Notes: generated from the sequence alone by a model not told the origin. A stretch of DNA of 14,222 bases from Olsenella sp. (GCA_015062715.1 SUUD01000024.1:1-14222); one strand, 5' to 3'. Shown: positions 6,314 through 13,627, counted from the first letter of the stretch. Translations and numbers: made by a program.

Positions 6314-7723
6314 CTAGTCGATAACGGCCCCGCGCACGGGATAGAGCGTGTAGCCTGCGAGGTCGCGTGCCAGCTGAGCGCGGCACTCCTCCAGGAGCTC
6401 GGGCTTCACGTCGACGGTCGTCATGAGGTAGGGCTGCAGCTCCATGACCTCGCGCTGCCCCTCGGTGAGGTTGTCATCGCTCGCCACCATGGCGCCCGTG
6501 AAGGCGATCGCCAGCTCGGGGCAGGTGATGACGGCCTCGCCGCGCGCGTGTCCGCCGGCACCCTCGAGCACGTTGAAGGTCCAGTCGCCAAAGCGCATGC
6601 TGCCCACGAGCTCGATGGGGTCGTCGCCCGAGCGCCCGCCCATGACGGCACAGCGCCCCAGCTGCGGCGTCTCGTATCCCGAGATGATCTTGACGAGCGC
6701 GATGTACGGGGCGTCCAGCGCCACGCGCTCGCGATAGCTCGGCTTGCCGCGGTTCTCGTTGACGAAGTTGGAGTAGCAGGTGCGGTTGAGGTAGATCGTG
6801 TCGAAGATGCGCAGCAGGCCCGCGCTCGACACGTCGGGTGACGTGATGATGACGCTCTTCGGCCGGCGCGCGAAGTCGTCGAAGATCCCCTCGAGCAGCG
6901 CGGTGAGCTCCTCCTCGTAGCAGCCCATGCCGCAGTCGACGAAGAGCAGTGCGCCGTAGTACTCGAGCACGTAGAAGTTGCCGCCCACCGGGGGCTGGAT
7001 GGCATAGAGCATGAGGTGGTCGGCCAGCTCGCGCTTGGTGACCTGCGCCGCGAAGCCCTCTCCCTTGCTGTCGTGCACCAGCTGGGCATAGCGGCGGATG
7101 TGGTCGAAGGCCTCGCGCGGCGACTCGTCGCGGCGGTCGAGGGTCTGCATGACCCTGCTCGCGTCGGTGAGCACCGCGTTGGTCTGGTCCTGCGAGAGCC
7201 CAAAGAGCTCACGCATCTCATTGGCGAAGGTGACGTAGAAGACCGTGGAGTCGAGCAGGCGGTCGGTCGCGTCGTAGTTGAGGACGCGGACCTCGCAGAT
7301 CTTGGAGAGGTCGTCGAGCAGGTCCTTGATCTCGGTGGTGTTCTCGACGAGCAGGCCCATCTTGAAGTTCTGGTAGGGCGTGCCGTTCTCCTGCGAGTTG
7401 ATGTAGGGGATGTTGACCTCGTGGTTCTTGATGACCTCGAGGGTGGGCAGCAGGGTGCCGGGGCGGTCGGGCAGCTTGAGCTCGATCATGATGATCTGGC
7501 GCATGCCCGGGTCGTCGGTGAGGTACTGGATCTCCTCGAGCTTGGCGGCGATGCGCTCGTGCTGCTCCTCGGTGGCGTCAACCTCCATGAACAGGGCGTT
7601 CGCGTCGACCGCCTTGTTGTAGTTGACGCGGACGATGTTGCCGCCGCACTCCGAGATGGCGCGGGTCGAGACAAGGAACGCGCCGGCCTGGTCGGGCGTG
7701 TTGGTGATGTAGGTCTTCCGCAT
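6314..7723 (-). CDS. Tandem ACT-domain protein with a degenerate metallo-beta-lactamase-like domain
   Basis: The 469-residue protein starts with two ACT domains. The first (1-70) has NTPDQAGAFLVSTRAISECGGNIVRV; the second (76-150) has ELKLPDRPGTLLPTLEVIKNHEVNI, the Gly-containing ligand loop typical of amino-acid-sensing ACT folds. After a helical linker, residues 245-415 follow the metallo-beta-lactamase fold: NFYVLEYYGALLFVDCGMG, then VIITSPDVSSAGLL, GAGGHARGEAVI and AIAFTGAMV. Where active members have HxHxDH this protein has S-P-D-V-S-S (295-300), and the FTGD aspartate is Ala411. His392 remains. It should therefore not be an ordinary metal hydrolase; a sensor or regulator role is inference. 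ATG at 7723 has a strong AGGAGG; the frame reads on upstream through tandem repeats, and those residues were not included. Confidence 0.8.
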   Translation of the reverse strand: MRKTYITNTPDQAGAFLVSTRAISECGGNIVRVNYNKAVDANALFMEVDATEEQHERIAAKLEEIQYLTDDPGMRQIIMIELKLPDRPGTLLPTLEVIKNHEVNIPYINSQENGTPYQNFKMGLLVENTTEIKDLLDDLSKICEVRVLNYDATDRLLDSTVFYVTFANEMRELFGLSQDQTNAVLTDASRVMQTLDRRDESPREAFDHIRRYAQLVHDSKGEGFAAQVTKRELADHLMLYAIQPPVGGNFYVLEYYGALLFVDCGMGCYEEELTALLEGIFDDFARRPKSVIITSPDVSSAGLLRIFDTIYLNRTCYSNFVNENRGKPSYRERVALDAPYIALVKIISGYETPQLGRCAVMGGRSGDDPIELVGSMRFGDWTFNVLEGAGGHARGEAVITCPELAIAFTGAMVASDDNLTEGQREVMELQPYLMTTVDVKPELLEECRAQLARDLAGYTLYPVRGAVID

Positions 7724-7744
7724 GGGTCCTCCTGCGTGCCGTTG

Positions 7745-7765
7745 GTCCCTACGATGATAGGGGAC
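7745..7765 (-). promoter_or_regulatory. Small inverted repeat with a -10-like box upstream of the ACT-domain gene
   Basis: GTCCC-TA (7745-7751) and TA-GGGGAC (7758-7765, one bulged base) flank a short loop. On the minus strand the same bases hold TATCAT (7754-7759), a possible -10 about 30 bp before the start codon, but no good -35 is seen. This is weak evidence. Confidence 0.25.
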
Positions 7766-7827
7766 TTTGGGCAGCGTGGGGCCGTTGGTTGCGCTGTCGA
7801 AACACGAGGCCCGTCGCAGGCCGGTGC

Positions 7828-7926
7828 GGGACACCCACCCCGGAGGATTTGTCCCACTCTGGGACACTTACCCCGGAGGATTTGTCCCACTCTGGGACAC
7901 TTACCCCGGAGGATTTGTCCCACTTG
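7828..7926. repeat. Three tandem copies of a 33-bp repeat
   Basis: Units start at 7828, 7861 and 7894. Each reads GGGACA, three bases, then CCCCGGAGGATTTGTCCCACT. The first two differ only at two bases (CCCA versus CTTA); the third diverges after 31 bases. Each unit begins GGGACA and ends TGTCCC, so a unit can fold, and each junction is also palindromic (TGTCCCA-CTC-TGGGACA, 7883-7899). They lie between the adenosine deaminase stop and the ACT-domain gene start, both minus strand. Confidence 0.93.
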
Positions 7927-7932
7927 GGGTTG

Positions 7933-8919
7933 TCACGAGAGGATGCGATCGCGCAGACGGGCCTTGGTCGTCTCGTCCGCGAAGGCCGCATCGGCCGAGG
8001 AGCGCAGAATGGCGCGGACCTCGTCATCTGTCAGGTGGTGCGCGGCGATGAGGGCCTCCATCTCGTTGGCCGCGCTCGTACGCGAGACGGACCGGTTGTC
8101 GGAGCTCACGCTCACCGGGACGCCCGCGGCCATCAACGCCCGCAGGGGAACGTCCTCATAGCTGCCAAAGACGCAGGTGTTGAGGTTGGACGTGGGGCAA
8201 ATCTCGCAGGGGACGCCTCGTGCCGCCAGCTCGGCAAGCAGTGCAGGGTCCTCGGCCGATCGCACGCCATGCCCTATGCGCATGGCCCCCAGCCCGAGCG
8301 CCGCGCGCACGCTCTCGGGACCGGCGGCCTCCCCCGCATGGATGGTCGCGGGCACGCCCAGCTCGCGCGCGAGCGCGAAGACGTCGGCAAAGCCCTCGGT
8401 GGGAAAGAGCGCCTCGGCACCGGCCAGGTCGACCGCCACCACTCCCCCATCCAGGAACTCGGCCGCCACGCGCACGGTCTCGAGGTTCTGCTCGCGATTG
8501 TCGTCCCCGCGCATGCAGCACAGGATGAGCCGTGCCTCGAGCGGGGACCCCGCAAGCCCCTCGAGCGCCGCCTCGACCACCTGGCGCTGCGAGAGGCCCC
8601 GCTCGCAGTGCTTCTGCGGGGCAAAGCGGACCTCGGCGTAGATGACGCCCTCTGCGAGCAGCTCGTCCTGGAGCATGCGGACGGACGCCGCCAGCTGCTC
8701 GCGTGTCTGCAGCAGCGAGCAGGGAAAGGCGAACTTCTCGAGGTACTCGTTGAGGTCGCGACAACCCTCGCTCACGGAGAGGCGCGCGACGAGCTCATCA
8801 TCGGTCAGCCCCAGGTCGTGGCCATCAATACGCGCCAAGTCGCGAGCCATGGCAGGCGAGACGGACCCGTCCAGGTGCAGGTGAAGCTCTATGAGGGTAC
8901 TTCTCCAGGACACGCCCAT
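7933..8919 (-). CDS. add: Adenosine deaminase
   Basis: The 328-residue protein, close to the usual 330-340, deaminates adenosine or deoxyadenosine to inosine in purine salvage. The zinc and catalytic motifs are all present: ELHLHLDGS (His13, His15), TIHAGEAAGP (His194 and general acid Glu197), RIGHGVR (His217), CEICPTSN (238-245) and SSDNRSVS (Asp274). The last replaces the TDDP of the mammalian type, but a D-N form is common among bacterial enzymes as I recall. The ATG at 8919 has AGAGGA about nine bases upstream. The same-strand neighbours on each side are separated by repeat-filled gaps of 149 and 209 bp, so it may be a single-gene unit. Confidence 0.93.
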   Translation of the reverse strand: MGVSWRSTLIELHLHLDGSVSPAMARDLARIDGHDLGLTDDELVARLSVSEGCRDLNEYLEKFAFPCSLLQTREQLAASVRMLQDELLAEGVIYAEVRFAPQKHCERGLSQRQVVEAALEGLAGSPLEARLILCCMRGDDNREQNLETVRVAAEFLDGGVVAVDLAGAEALFPTEGFADVFALARELGVPATIHAGEAAGPESVRAALGLGAMRIGHGVRSAEDPALLAELAARGVPCEICPTSNLNTCVFGSYEDVPLRALMAAGVPVSVSSDNRSVSRTSAANEMEALIAAHHLTDDEVRAILRSSADAAFADETTKARLRDRILS

Positions 8920-8966
8920 GCGCCGTTCCTCTCAAAGCGGAACGCCCTCCCGGGGATGGCGCTTCA

Positions 8967-9025
8967 CTTGTCGTAGCGGTCGAAACCGACCCACAGTATG
9001 AGCCAGTTTCGACCGCAAAGACAAG
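8967..9025. repeat. Inverted repeat between cysK and add
   Basis: CTTGTC-GTA-GCGGTCGAAAC (8967-8986) faces GTTTCGACCGC-AAA-GACAAG (9006-9025). The outer 6 bp and inner 11 bp pair perfectly, with a 3-base internal mismatch between. The 19-base middle is partly symmetric as well. There is no T-run on either strand next to it, so a repeat element is favoured over a simple terminator. It lies 44 bp beyond the cysK stop. Confidence 0.8.
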
Positions 9026-9068
9026 CAGTCGCGTTTGGGGGCTGCCGAAGCCCAGAGGTGAGCGTTCC

Positions 9069-9980
9069 CTACAGCTCCATGGAGAGGTAGCGCTCGCCCG
9101 TGTCGGGCAGGATGGCCACGATCGTCTTGCCGGCGTAGGCGGGGTCTGCCGCAAGCTCGAGCGCCGCGCCGACGGCAGCGCCGGCGGAGATGCCCACGAG
9201 CAGGCCCGCCTCGGAAGCAAGGCGCTTCTTGACCTCGATTGCCTTGTCGGACGCAACAGGCAGCACGCGGTCGATTACGGACGCGTCGTAGTTATCGGGG
9301 ACGAAGTTGGCGCCAATGCCCTGGATCTTGTGCGGACCGGCCGTGCCACCAGAGAGGATCGGCGACTCGGCAGGCTCGACCGCGATGGCCTGGACCTGCG
9401 GCTTCTTCTCCTTGAGGAAGCGAGCCGTGCCCGAGATGGTGCCACCCGTGCCCACGCCGGCGACGATGGCGTCAACAGTGCCCTCGGTGGCGTCCCAGAC
9501 CTCGGGGCCCGTGGTCTGGTAGTGCGCGAGCGGATTGGCGGGGTTGGTGAACTGCCCGGCAACGATGGACCCCGGAATCTCGGCCAGCAGCTCGTCGGCC
9601 TTGGCAACGGCACCGGCCATGCCCTCGGATCCGGGGGTGAGCACGATCTCGGCCCCGTAGGAGGCGGCCAGCTTGCGACGCTCGATCGACATGGTCTCAG
9701 GCATGACCAAGACCATGCGGTAGCCGCGCGCCGCGGCGATCATGGCTAGGCCGACGCCGGTGTTTCCGCTGGTAGGCTCGATGATGGTGCCGCCAGGGGC
9801 AAGCCGGCCCGTGCGCTCGGCGTCGTCGACGATGGCCTTGGCGATACGGTCCTTCACCGAGCCGCCCGGGTTGGTGGCCTCGTACTTGCCCAGGATGCGG
9901 GCCTTGCCGCCGGCAAGGGCAGAGAGGTCGACGAGGGGGGTCTTGCCAATGAGGGAGTCGATGTGGCTGGCATACTGCAT
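9069..9980 (-). CDS. cysK: Cysteine synthase A (O-acetylserine sulfhydrylase)
   Basis: The 303-residue PLP enzyme makes cysteine from O-acetylserine and sulfide. Visible signatures are IGKTPLVDL near the start, NPGGSVKDRIA with the PLP lysine K43, TSGNTGVGLA (70-79) binding the substrate carboxylate, GVGTGGTISG (175-184) cradling the PLP phosphate, SEAGLLVGISAGAA with Ser265, and PDTGERYLS near the C-terminus. The length is normal. ATG at 9980 is preceded by AAGAAGG. No cysE or sulfate-assimilation gene is in the window. Upstream lie a candidate -10 box, a Cys-rich short reading frame and an operator-like palindrome, suggesting control by cysteine or Fe-S status; that is inference. Confidence 0.96.
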   Translation of the reverse strand: MQYASHIDSLIGKTPLVDLSALAGGKARILGKYEATNPGGSVKDRIAKAIVDDAERTGRLAPGGTIIEPTSGNTGVGLAMIAAARGYRMVLVMPETMSIERRKLAASYGAEIVLTPGSEGMAGAVAKADELLAEIPGSIVAGQFTNPANPLAHYQTTGPEVWDATEGTVDAIVAGVGTGGTISGTARFLKEKKPQVQAIAVEPAESPILSGGTAGPHKIQGIGANFVPDNYDASVIDRVLPVASDKAIEVKKRLASEAGLLVGISAGAAVGAALELAADPAYAGKTIVAILPDTGERYLSMEL

Positions 9981-10033
9981 GGTGGGAACCTTCTTCCTGC
10001 GCGTGGCCCGTCGGGGCGTTCGTTGCTGTCTTG

Positions 10034-10039
10034 ATTATA
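10034..10039 (-). promoter_or_regulatory. Perfect -10 box upstream of cysK
   Basis: TATAAT on the minus strand, 53 bp before the cysK start. At 17-bp spacing the -35 position reads CTCGGG, a poor match, so this promoter would need an activator or be cryptic. Confidence 0.4.
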
Positions 10040-10051
10040 GGGAGAGCGGCT

Positions 10052-10156
10052 TTACGCCCGAGCCCTGACCCAGCGCGACACGCGCCCGACGGCCATGGTG
10101 GACCCGGGCACGGCACACATGCACCACATGCAGGATATGTTCGCGAAGCTCTTCAT
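10052..10156 (-). CDS. Possible 34-residue Cys-rich leader peptide upstream of cysK
   Basis: From ATG at 10156 the frame reads 34 codons to TAA at 10052. It includes ISCMWCMCAVPG (three Cys in six residues) and a basic tail RVSRWVRARA. AGGA lies nine bases before the ATG, a modest ribosome binding site. It ends 71 bp before the cysK start codon on the same strand. Cys-rich short reading frames upstream of sulfur genes are known as cysteine-responsive leaders in some actinobacteria, which makes this worth listing. However, a frame of this length can arise by chance in GC-rich DNA, and a TATAAT lies between it and cysK. Confidence 0.3.
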   Translation of the reverse strand: MKSFANISCMWCMCAVPGSTMAVGRVSRWVRARA

Positions 10157-10162
10157 GGCCAT

Positions 10163-10186
10163 ATATCCTAGTACTTTGCTAGGTAT
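10163..10186. promoter_or_regulatory. Operator-like palindrome in an AT-rich island upstream of cysK
   Basis: Minus-strand reading is ATACCTAG, seven bases, CTAGGATAT. The 5-bp CCTAG/CTAGG core is extended by AT on both sides. It stands in about 30 bp of AT-rich sequence within GC-rich DNA. The layout recalls operators of Rrf2-family regulators (IscR/CymR type); that is from memory and unverified. TTGCGA at 10210-10215 (minus) could be a -35 for a promoter overlapping it. Confidence 0.4.
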
Positions 10187-10218
10187 TAATTCACCACATC
10201 TGCCAGCTGTCGCAAACT

Positions 10219-10297
10219 CGTAACGTGTCATGCCTCCGGCCCCCGACACAAACCGGCCCCTGACACGCGTCAGGGGCCGGAGGCTTGTCACGTTACG
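10219..10297. repeat. 79-bp compound inverted repeat of the CCTCCGGCCCC family
   Basis: CGTAACGTG (10219-10227) pairs with CACGTTACG (10289-10297), and GCCTCCGGCCCC (10232-10243) with GGGGCCGGAGGC (10273-10284). An inner stem CCGGCCCCTGAC (10253-10264) / GTCAGGGGCCGG (10269-10280) of 12 perfect bp competes with it, so two folds exclude each other. It begins 13 bp past the stop codon of the ROK kinase and may end that transcript. Confidence 0.88.
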
Positions 10298-10310
10298 ACG
10301 CGTTGCTCCC

Positions 10311-11270
10311 CTAGTCGTCCTCGCGGCGCCACTTGCTGCCGCGCAGGGCCTCGTAGGCGCTGCCGAACATGCCGGCCTGGTTGCCCAGCGTGGCGGCGAT
10401 CATGGGCGTGCCGGCCTGGATGGGCAGGCAGTGCGCGCGGAAGCGCTCGACCAGCTCGTCGTGGAAGACGTCGAAAGAACCCGCCACGCCGCCGCCAATG
10501 ACAAAGGCAGACGGGTCGACAACGGTCGCGATCTGGGCGAACGCGATGGCCAGGTACTCGCACATCTGGGAGATGGCGCTCTTGGCGTGCTCGTCACCAC
10601 CGTCAAGCGCCTTGAAGACGCCATAGGCATCGGAGCTGTGCTCGATGGGCCAGGCCTGGCTGCCGCACTCCTCGCACTCCTTGAGGTAGAGCCTCACCAG
10701 GCCCGTGGCGCTCGCGTACTGCTCGAGGCAGCCACGACGCCCGCAGCCGCAGCGGTCCTGCTCGGCCGGGTTCACCGTGATGTGGCCGATCTCGCCGCCG
10801 GAGCCGTTCTTGCCCAGCACCAGGTTGCCGCCGACGACCACGCCGCCACCCACGCCCGTGCCCAGCGTGCAGCAGACGAAGCTGCGGTAGTCGCGCGCCG
10901 CGCCCTGCCACATCTCGCCGATGGCGGCCGCGTCGGCATCGTTGACCACCGTGAGGAACGCACCGGGGAAGGCGGAGCGGATGGCGCCCTTGACCCCGTC
11001 GAGGTCGATCACGGCGTTGGCCAGAAATCCAATGGTGCCGTCCTCGCAGATGGGGCCGGGAATGTCCAGGCCAATGGCGACCACGTAGGGATCGGGCATG
11101 TCGACGGAGGCGACCAGGTCCTTGAGCGAGCCGGTGACCAAGCCGTAGGCAGCCTCGCTGGAAAGCTCGGGCGTGCGCACGCTCGTCTCGCCCAACAACT
11201 CGCCAGAGGTGGTGAAGACACCAGCCTTGATCGAGGTTCCGCCAACGTCAACGCCAAGGACCAGATCCAT
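10311..11270 (-). CDS. ROK-family sugar kinase, probable glucokinase
   Basis: The 319-residue protein has the full ROK set: phosphate-binding DVGGTSIK (8-15), catalytic Asp in VVNDADAAA (D111), GTGVGGGVVVGG (137-148), substrate-contact GGEIGH (E160, H163) and the zinc motif CGCGRRGCLE with Cys174, Cys176 and Cys181. The zinc motif with intact Asp indicates an active kinase. The gene is typical of glucokinases that phosphorylate glucose with ATP in the cytosol, but ROK kinases for mannose, fructose or N-acetylated sugars look alike. There is no N-terminal DNA-binding domain, so it is not a ROK repressor. The ATG at 11270 has GGAGAGG upstream. It is divergent from the carboxypeptidase across 220 bp. 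Confidence 0.9.
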   Translation of the reverse strand: MDLVLGVDVGGTSIKAGVFTTSGELLGETSVRTPELSSEAAYGLVTGSLKDLVASVDMPDPYVVAIGLDIPGPICEDGTIGFLANAVIDLDGVKGAIRSAFPGAFLTVVNDADAAAIGEMWQGAARDYRSFVCCTLGTGVGGGVVVGGNLVLGKNGSGGEIGHITVNPAEQDRCGCGRRGCLEQYASATGLVRLYLKECEECGSQAWPIEHSSDAYGVFKALDGGDEHAKSAISQMCEYLAIAFAQIATVVDPSAFVIGGGVAGSFDVFHDELVERFRAHCLPIQAGTPMIAATLGNQAGMFGSAYEALRGSKWRREDD

Positions 11271-11490
11271 ATCGAGCCTCTCCCGTCATGGAATTAGGAT
11301 TCAACGGACAACATACGTTAGTATCGCGCAACTAATGGTCGCGTGGGGACGTCAGGGACGCCTTTTCGACGGATGAGCACCAGCAGTCGCGACAAGCCTG
11401 TGGGCGATAGTTGAAGGAGGCCAAAACAGGGCCGGCGAGGGCGATAATGGCACGCGTGACACGTTTGGCACCACGCTCGAAAGGAACCGC
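11271..11490. other. Divergent intergenic region between ROK kinase and carboxypeptidase
   Basis: The left third is AT-richer and holds ATAC-GTTA-GTAT (11313-11324), a small palindrome close to the kinase start. GGGGACG and CGACAAG strings at 11345-11351 and 11389-11395 recall cores of the repeat families elsewhere in the window. GATAAT at 11443-11448 is a possible plus-strand -10 for the carboxypeptidase, but no -35 fits. AAAGGA precedes its ATG. No gene was found here. Confidence 0.35.
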
Positions 11491-13005
11491 ATGACCACCT
11501 ACGATCCCACGTCCGACCTCGCCGCCCTCGACGCGCTCGAGCTCAAGCTCTTCGCGCGCCGCTACGCCATGGGCGACATCAACTTCAACGGCGAGACCAT
11601 CGACCCCGCCAAGGGCGCCCCCGCGCGCGGCGAGGCCCTGGCCATCCTGTCCGAGGAGGCCCACGAGCTGCTCTGCGCGCCCGAGGTCGGCGAGGTGCTC
11701 GAGCGCCTGGCCGCCCATGCCGAGCTGCTCGACGACACGCACGCCCACCAGGTGCGCGTCCTCACCCGCGACCGCGAGCAGTCCATCAGCGTCCCTGCAC
11801 GCGAGGAGGCCGACTACACCCGCCTGGTCAGCGAGGCCGGCGACGTCTGGCACCGCGCGAAGCTCGCGAACGACTGGGCCAGCTTCGAGCCGTACGTCGA
11901 CCGCATCGTCGAGACCATGCGCCGCTTCGCCGGCTACAAGGACCCCGCGCGCGACCCCTACGACGTCTGGCTCGACGAGTTCGAGATCGGCACCAGCCGC
12001 GCCTTCTACGACCGCTTCTTCGACCAGGTCAAGGAGTGCGTCATCCCGCTGGTGGCCGACGTGTGCGCCAAGGGCTGGCAGCCCAGCCTCGACAGCTTCC
12101 GCGGCCACTTCGACGCGGCGAAGCAGTGGGAGCTGGCCCGTGACATCGTCGAGCTCGAGGGCCTGGACATGGACGCCCTGGTCATCGGCAAGACCGAGCA
12201 CCCCTTCACCGACTCGCTCGTCTCGAGCCACGCCTTCATCGCCAGCCACGTGCACGAGGACGACGTCATCTCCAACGTCTACTCCATGCTGCACGAGGGT
12301 GGCCACGCCCTCTACGAGCAGGGCGTGAACCCCGCCTACGACTACACCAGCCTCAAGGGCGGCGTCTCCATGGGCATCCACGAGTCACAGTCGCGCTTCT
12401 TCGAGAACTACGTCGGCCGCAGCGAGGCCTTTGCCGCGCCGCTGCTCGCCCTCATGCAGAGGCGCTTCCCCGAGCAGCTGGGCCACGTCGACCCGCACGA
12501 GTTCTACCTGGCCGTCAACCGCGCCGAGCCCTCCCTCATCCGCACCGAGGCCGACGAGCTCACCTACGCCCTGCACATCGTGATCCGCTACGAGATCGAG
12601 CAGCTGCTCTTCTCGGGCGAGGCCAAGGCCTGCGACGTGCCGCGCCTGTGGGCCGAGCGCTACAAGGGCTACCTGGGCGTCGAGGTGCCCGACGACCGTC
12701 GTGGCGCGCTGCAGGACACCCACTGGGGCGGCGGCATGTTCGGCTACTTCCCCACCTACGCGCTGGGCAGCGCCTATGGCGCCCAGTACCGCGACAAGAT
12801 GGTCGAGGAGGGCGTGGACTTCGACGGCCTCTGCGCGGCCGGCGACCTCGCGCCCATCCGCGCCTGGCTGGCGGAGCGCATCTGGCAGTTCGGCCGTGCC
12901 AAGGACCCCAACGACCTCATCCTGGGCGCCTGCGGCGAGCCCTTCGACGCGTCGCACTTCACCCGCTACCTCACGGACAAGTTCACGACCATCTACGGCC
13001 TGTAG
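11491..13005 (+). CDS. M32-family metallocarboxypeptidase (thermostable carboxypeptidase 1 type)
   Basis: The 504-residue protein, the normal family length, removes C-terminal amino acids from peptides in the cytoplasm with a metal at HExxH. HEGGH is at 268-272 and the third ligand Glu298 is in GIHESQSRFFEN. The family motifs IRTEADELTYALHI and DTHWGGGMFGYFPTYALGS are intact, the latter carrying residues that bind the substrate C-terminus. There is no signal peptide. The ATG at 11491 follows AAAGGA. It is followed by a hairpin repeat, then 22 bp later by dtd. Codon use is extremely GC-rich (third positions mostly C or G), suggesting good expression. Confidence 0.96.
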   Translation: MTTYDPTSDLAALDALELKLFARRYAMGDINFNGETIDPAKGAPARGEALAILSEEAHELLCAPEVGEVLERLAAHAELLDDTHAHQVRVLTRDREQSISVPAREEADYTRLVSEAGDVWHRAKLANDWASFEPYVDRIVETMRRFAGYKDPARDPYDVWLDEFEIGTSRAFYDRFFDQVKECVIPLVADVCAKGWQPSLDSFRGHFDAAKQWELARDIVELEGLDMDALVIGKTEHPFTDSLVSSHAFIASHVHEDDVISNVYSMLHEGGHALYEQGVNPAYDYTSLKGGVSMGIHESQSRFFENYVGRSEAFAAPLLALMQRRFPEQLGHVDPHEFYLAVNRAEPSLIRTEADELTYALHIVIRYEIEQLLFSGEAKACDVPRLWAERYKGYLGVEVPDDRRGALQDTHWGGGMFGYFPTYALGSAYGAQYRDKMVEEGVDFDGLCAAGDLAPIRAWLAERIWQFGRAKDPNDLILGACGEPFDASHFTRYLTDKFTTIYGL

Positions 13006-13007
13006 GA

Positions 13008-13068
13008 TGTGTCACACCTCCGGCCCCCAACACATTTCGCGCGTGTCGGGGGCCGGAGGCACGACACA
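13008..13068. repeat. Inverted repeat of the CCTCCGGCCCCC family between carboxypeptidase and dtd
   Basis: TGTGTC (13008-13013) pairs with GACACA (13063-13068), CCTCCGGCCCCC (13017-13028) with GGGGGCCGGAGG (13048-13059), and ACAC (13030-13033) with GTGT (13043-13046). It starts two bases after the carboxypeptidase stop and is followed by ATTTT, so it could act as a terminator on the plus strand. Confidence 0.9.
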
Positions 13069-13089
13069 TTTTGGGCAGAGGAGGAACCC

Positions 13090-13554
13090 ATGCGAGCACT
13101 GCTGCAGCGCGTGAGCCACGCGCAGGTCGAGGTCGACGACGAGGTCGTGGGATCGTGTGGCCGCGGGTTCCTCGTCCTTCTGGGCGTGGGCCCCGATGAC
13201 GACGACGCAACCTGCGAGCGCCTGTGGAGGAAAGTCCGGGCCCTGCGCGTCTTCGACGACGGGGCGGGCAAGATGAACCTCGCCCTGGGCGACGTGGGCG
13301 GCGAGCTCCTCGTGGTGAGCCAGTTCACCCTCTACGCGAGCTGCCGTCACGGCAACCGCCCGAGCTTCACCGGGGCCGCCGCGCCGGAGCTCGCGAACCG
13401 CCTCTACGAGCGCTTCTGCGAACTTGCGGAGCAGGACGTCGCGCACGTGGGACGTGGCATCTTCGCCGCCGAGATGCAGGTGAGCCTCACCAACGACGGG
13501 CCCGTCACCATCTGGCTGGACACCGACGAGCTGGACCGCCCACGCAGGGGCTAG
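13090..13554 (+). CDS. dtd: D-aminoacyl-tRNA deacylase
   Basis: The 154-residue enzyme, normal in length (about 145-150), cleaves D-amino acids wrongly attached to tRNA. It opens with MRALLQRVSHAQVEV, the family's usual N-terminus. SQFTLYA (77-83) and GNRPSF (88-93) line the active site, and TNDGPVT (134-140) carries the Gly-cisPro pair (G137-P138) that excludes L-amino acids. ATG at 13090 is chosen because AGAGGAGGAA lies just upstream and the conserved N-terminus begins there; the frame extends upstream into the hairpin repeat, which is not coding. It faces the unidentified gene at the right edge across 126 bp. Confidence 0.96.
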   Translation: MRALLQRVSHAQVEVDDEVVGSCGRGFLVLLGVGPDDDDATCERLWRKVRALRVFDDGAGKMNLALGDVGGELLVVSQFTLYASCRHGNRPSFTGAAAPELANRLYERFCELAEQDVAHVGRGIFAAEMQVSLTNDGPVTIWLDTDELDRPRRG

Positions 13555-13627
13555 ACGCCTGGCGTTTACCCGCCCCTTGTCGTTCCGGACAAAAGGCGCC
13601 GGGCTCAGGGGTCAAATCCGTCCACAG

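Noticed and set aside
7724..7867. Upstream extension of the ACT-domain protein by 48 codons
   Set aside because: It reads into the 33-bp tandem repeats; AGGAGG directly before 7723 settles the start.
7828..7926. CRISPR array
   Set aside because: Repeats abut with no unique spacers, there are only three units, and no cas genes are present.
9039..9053. GGGCT/AGCCC hairpin as cysK terminator
   Set aside because: Only 5 bp of stem and no T-run after it on the minus strand; too weak to list.
11332..12381. Minus-strand frame of 349 codons opposite the carboxypeptidase
   Set aside because: Valine/leucine/glycine-rich shadow of a GC-rich gene; the plus strand carries the intact M32 motifs.
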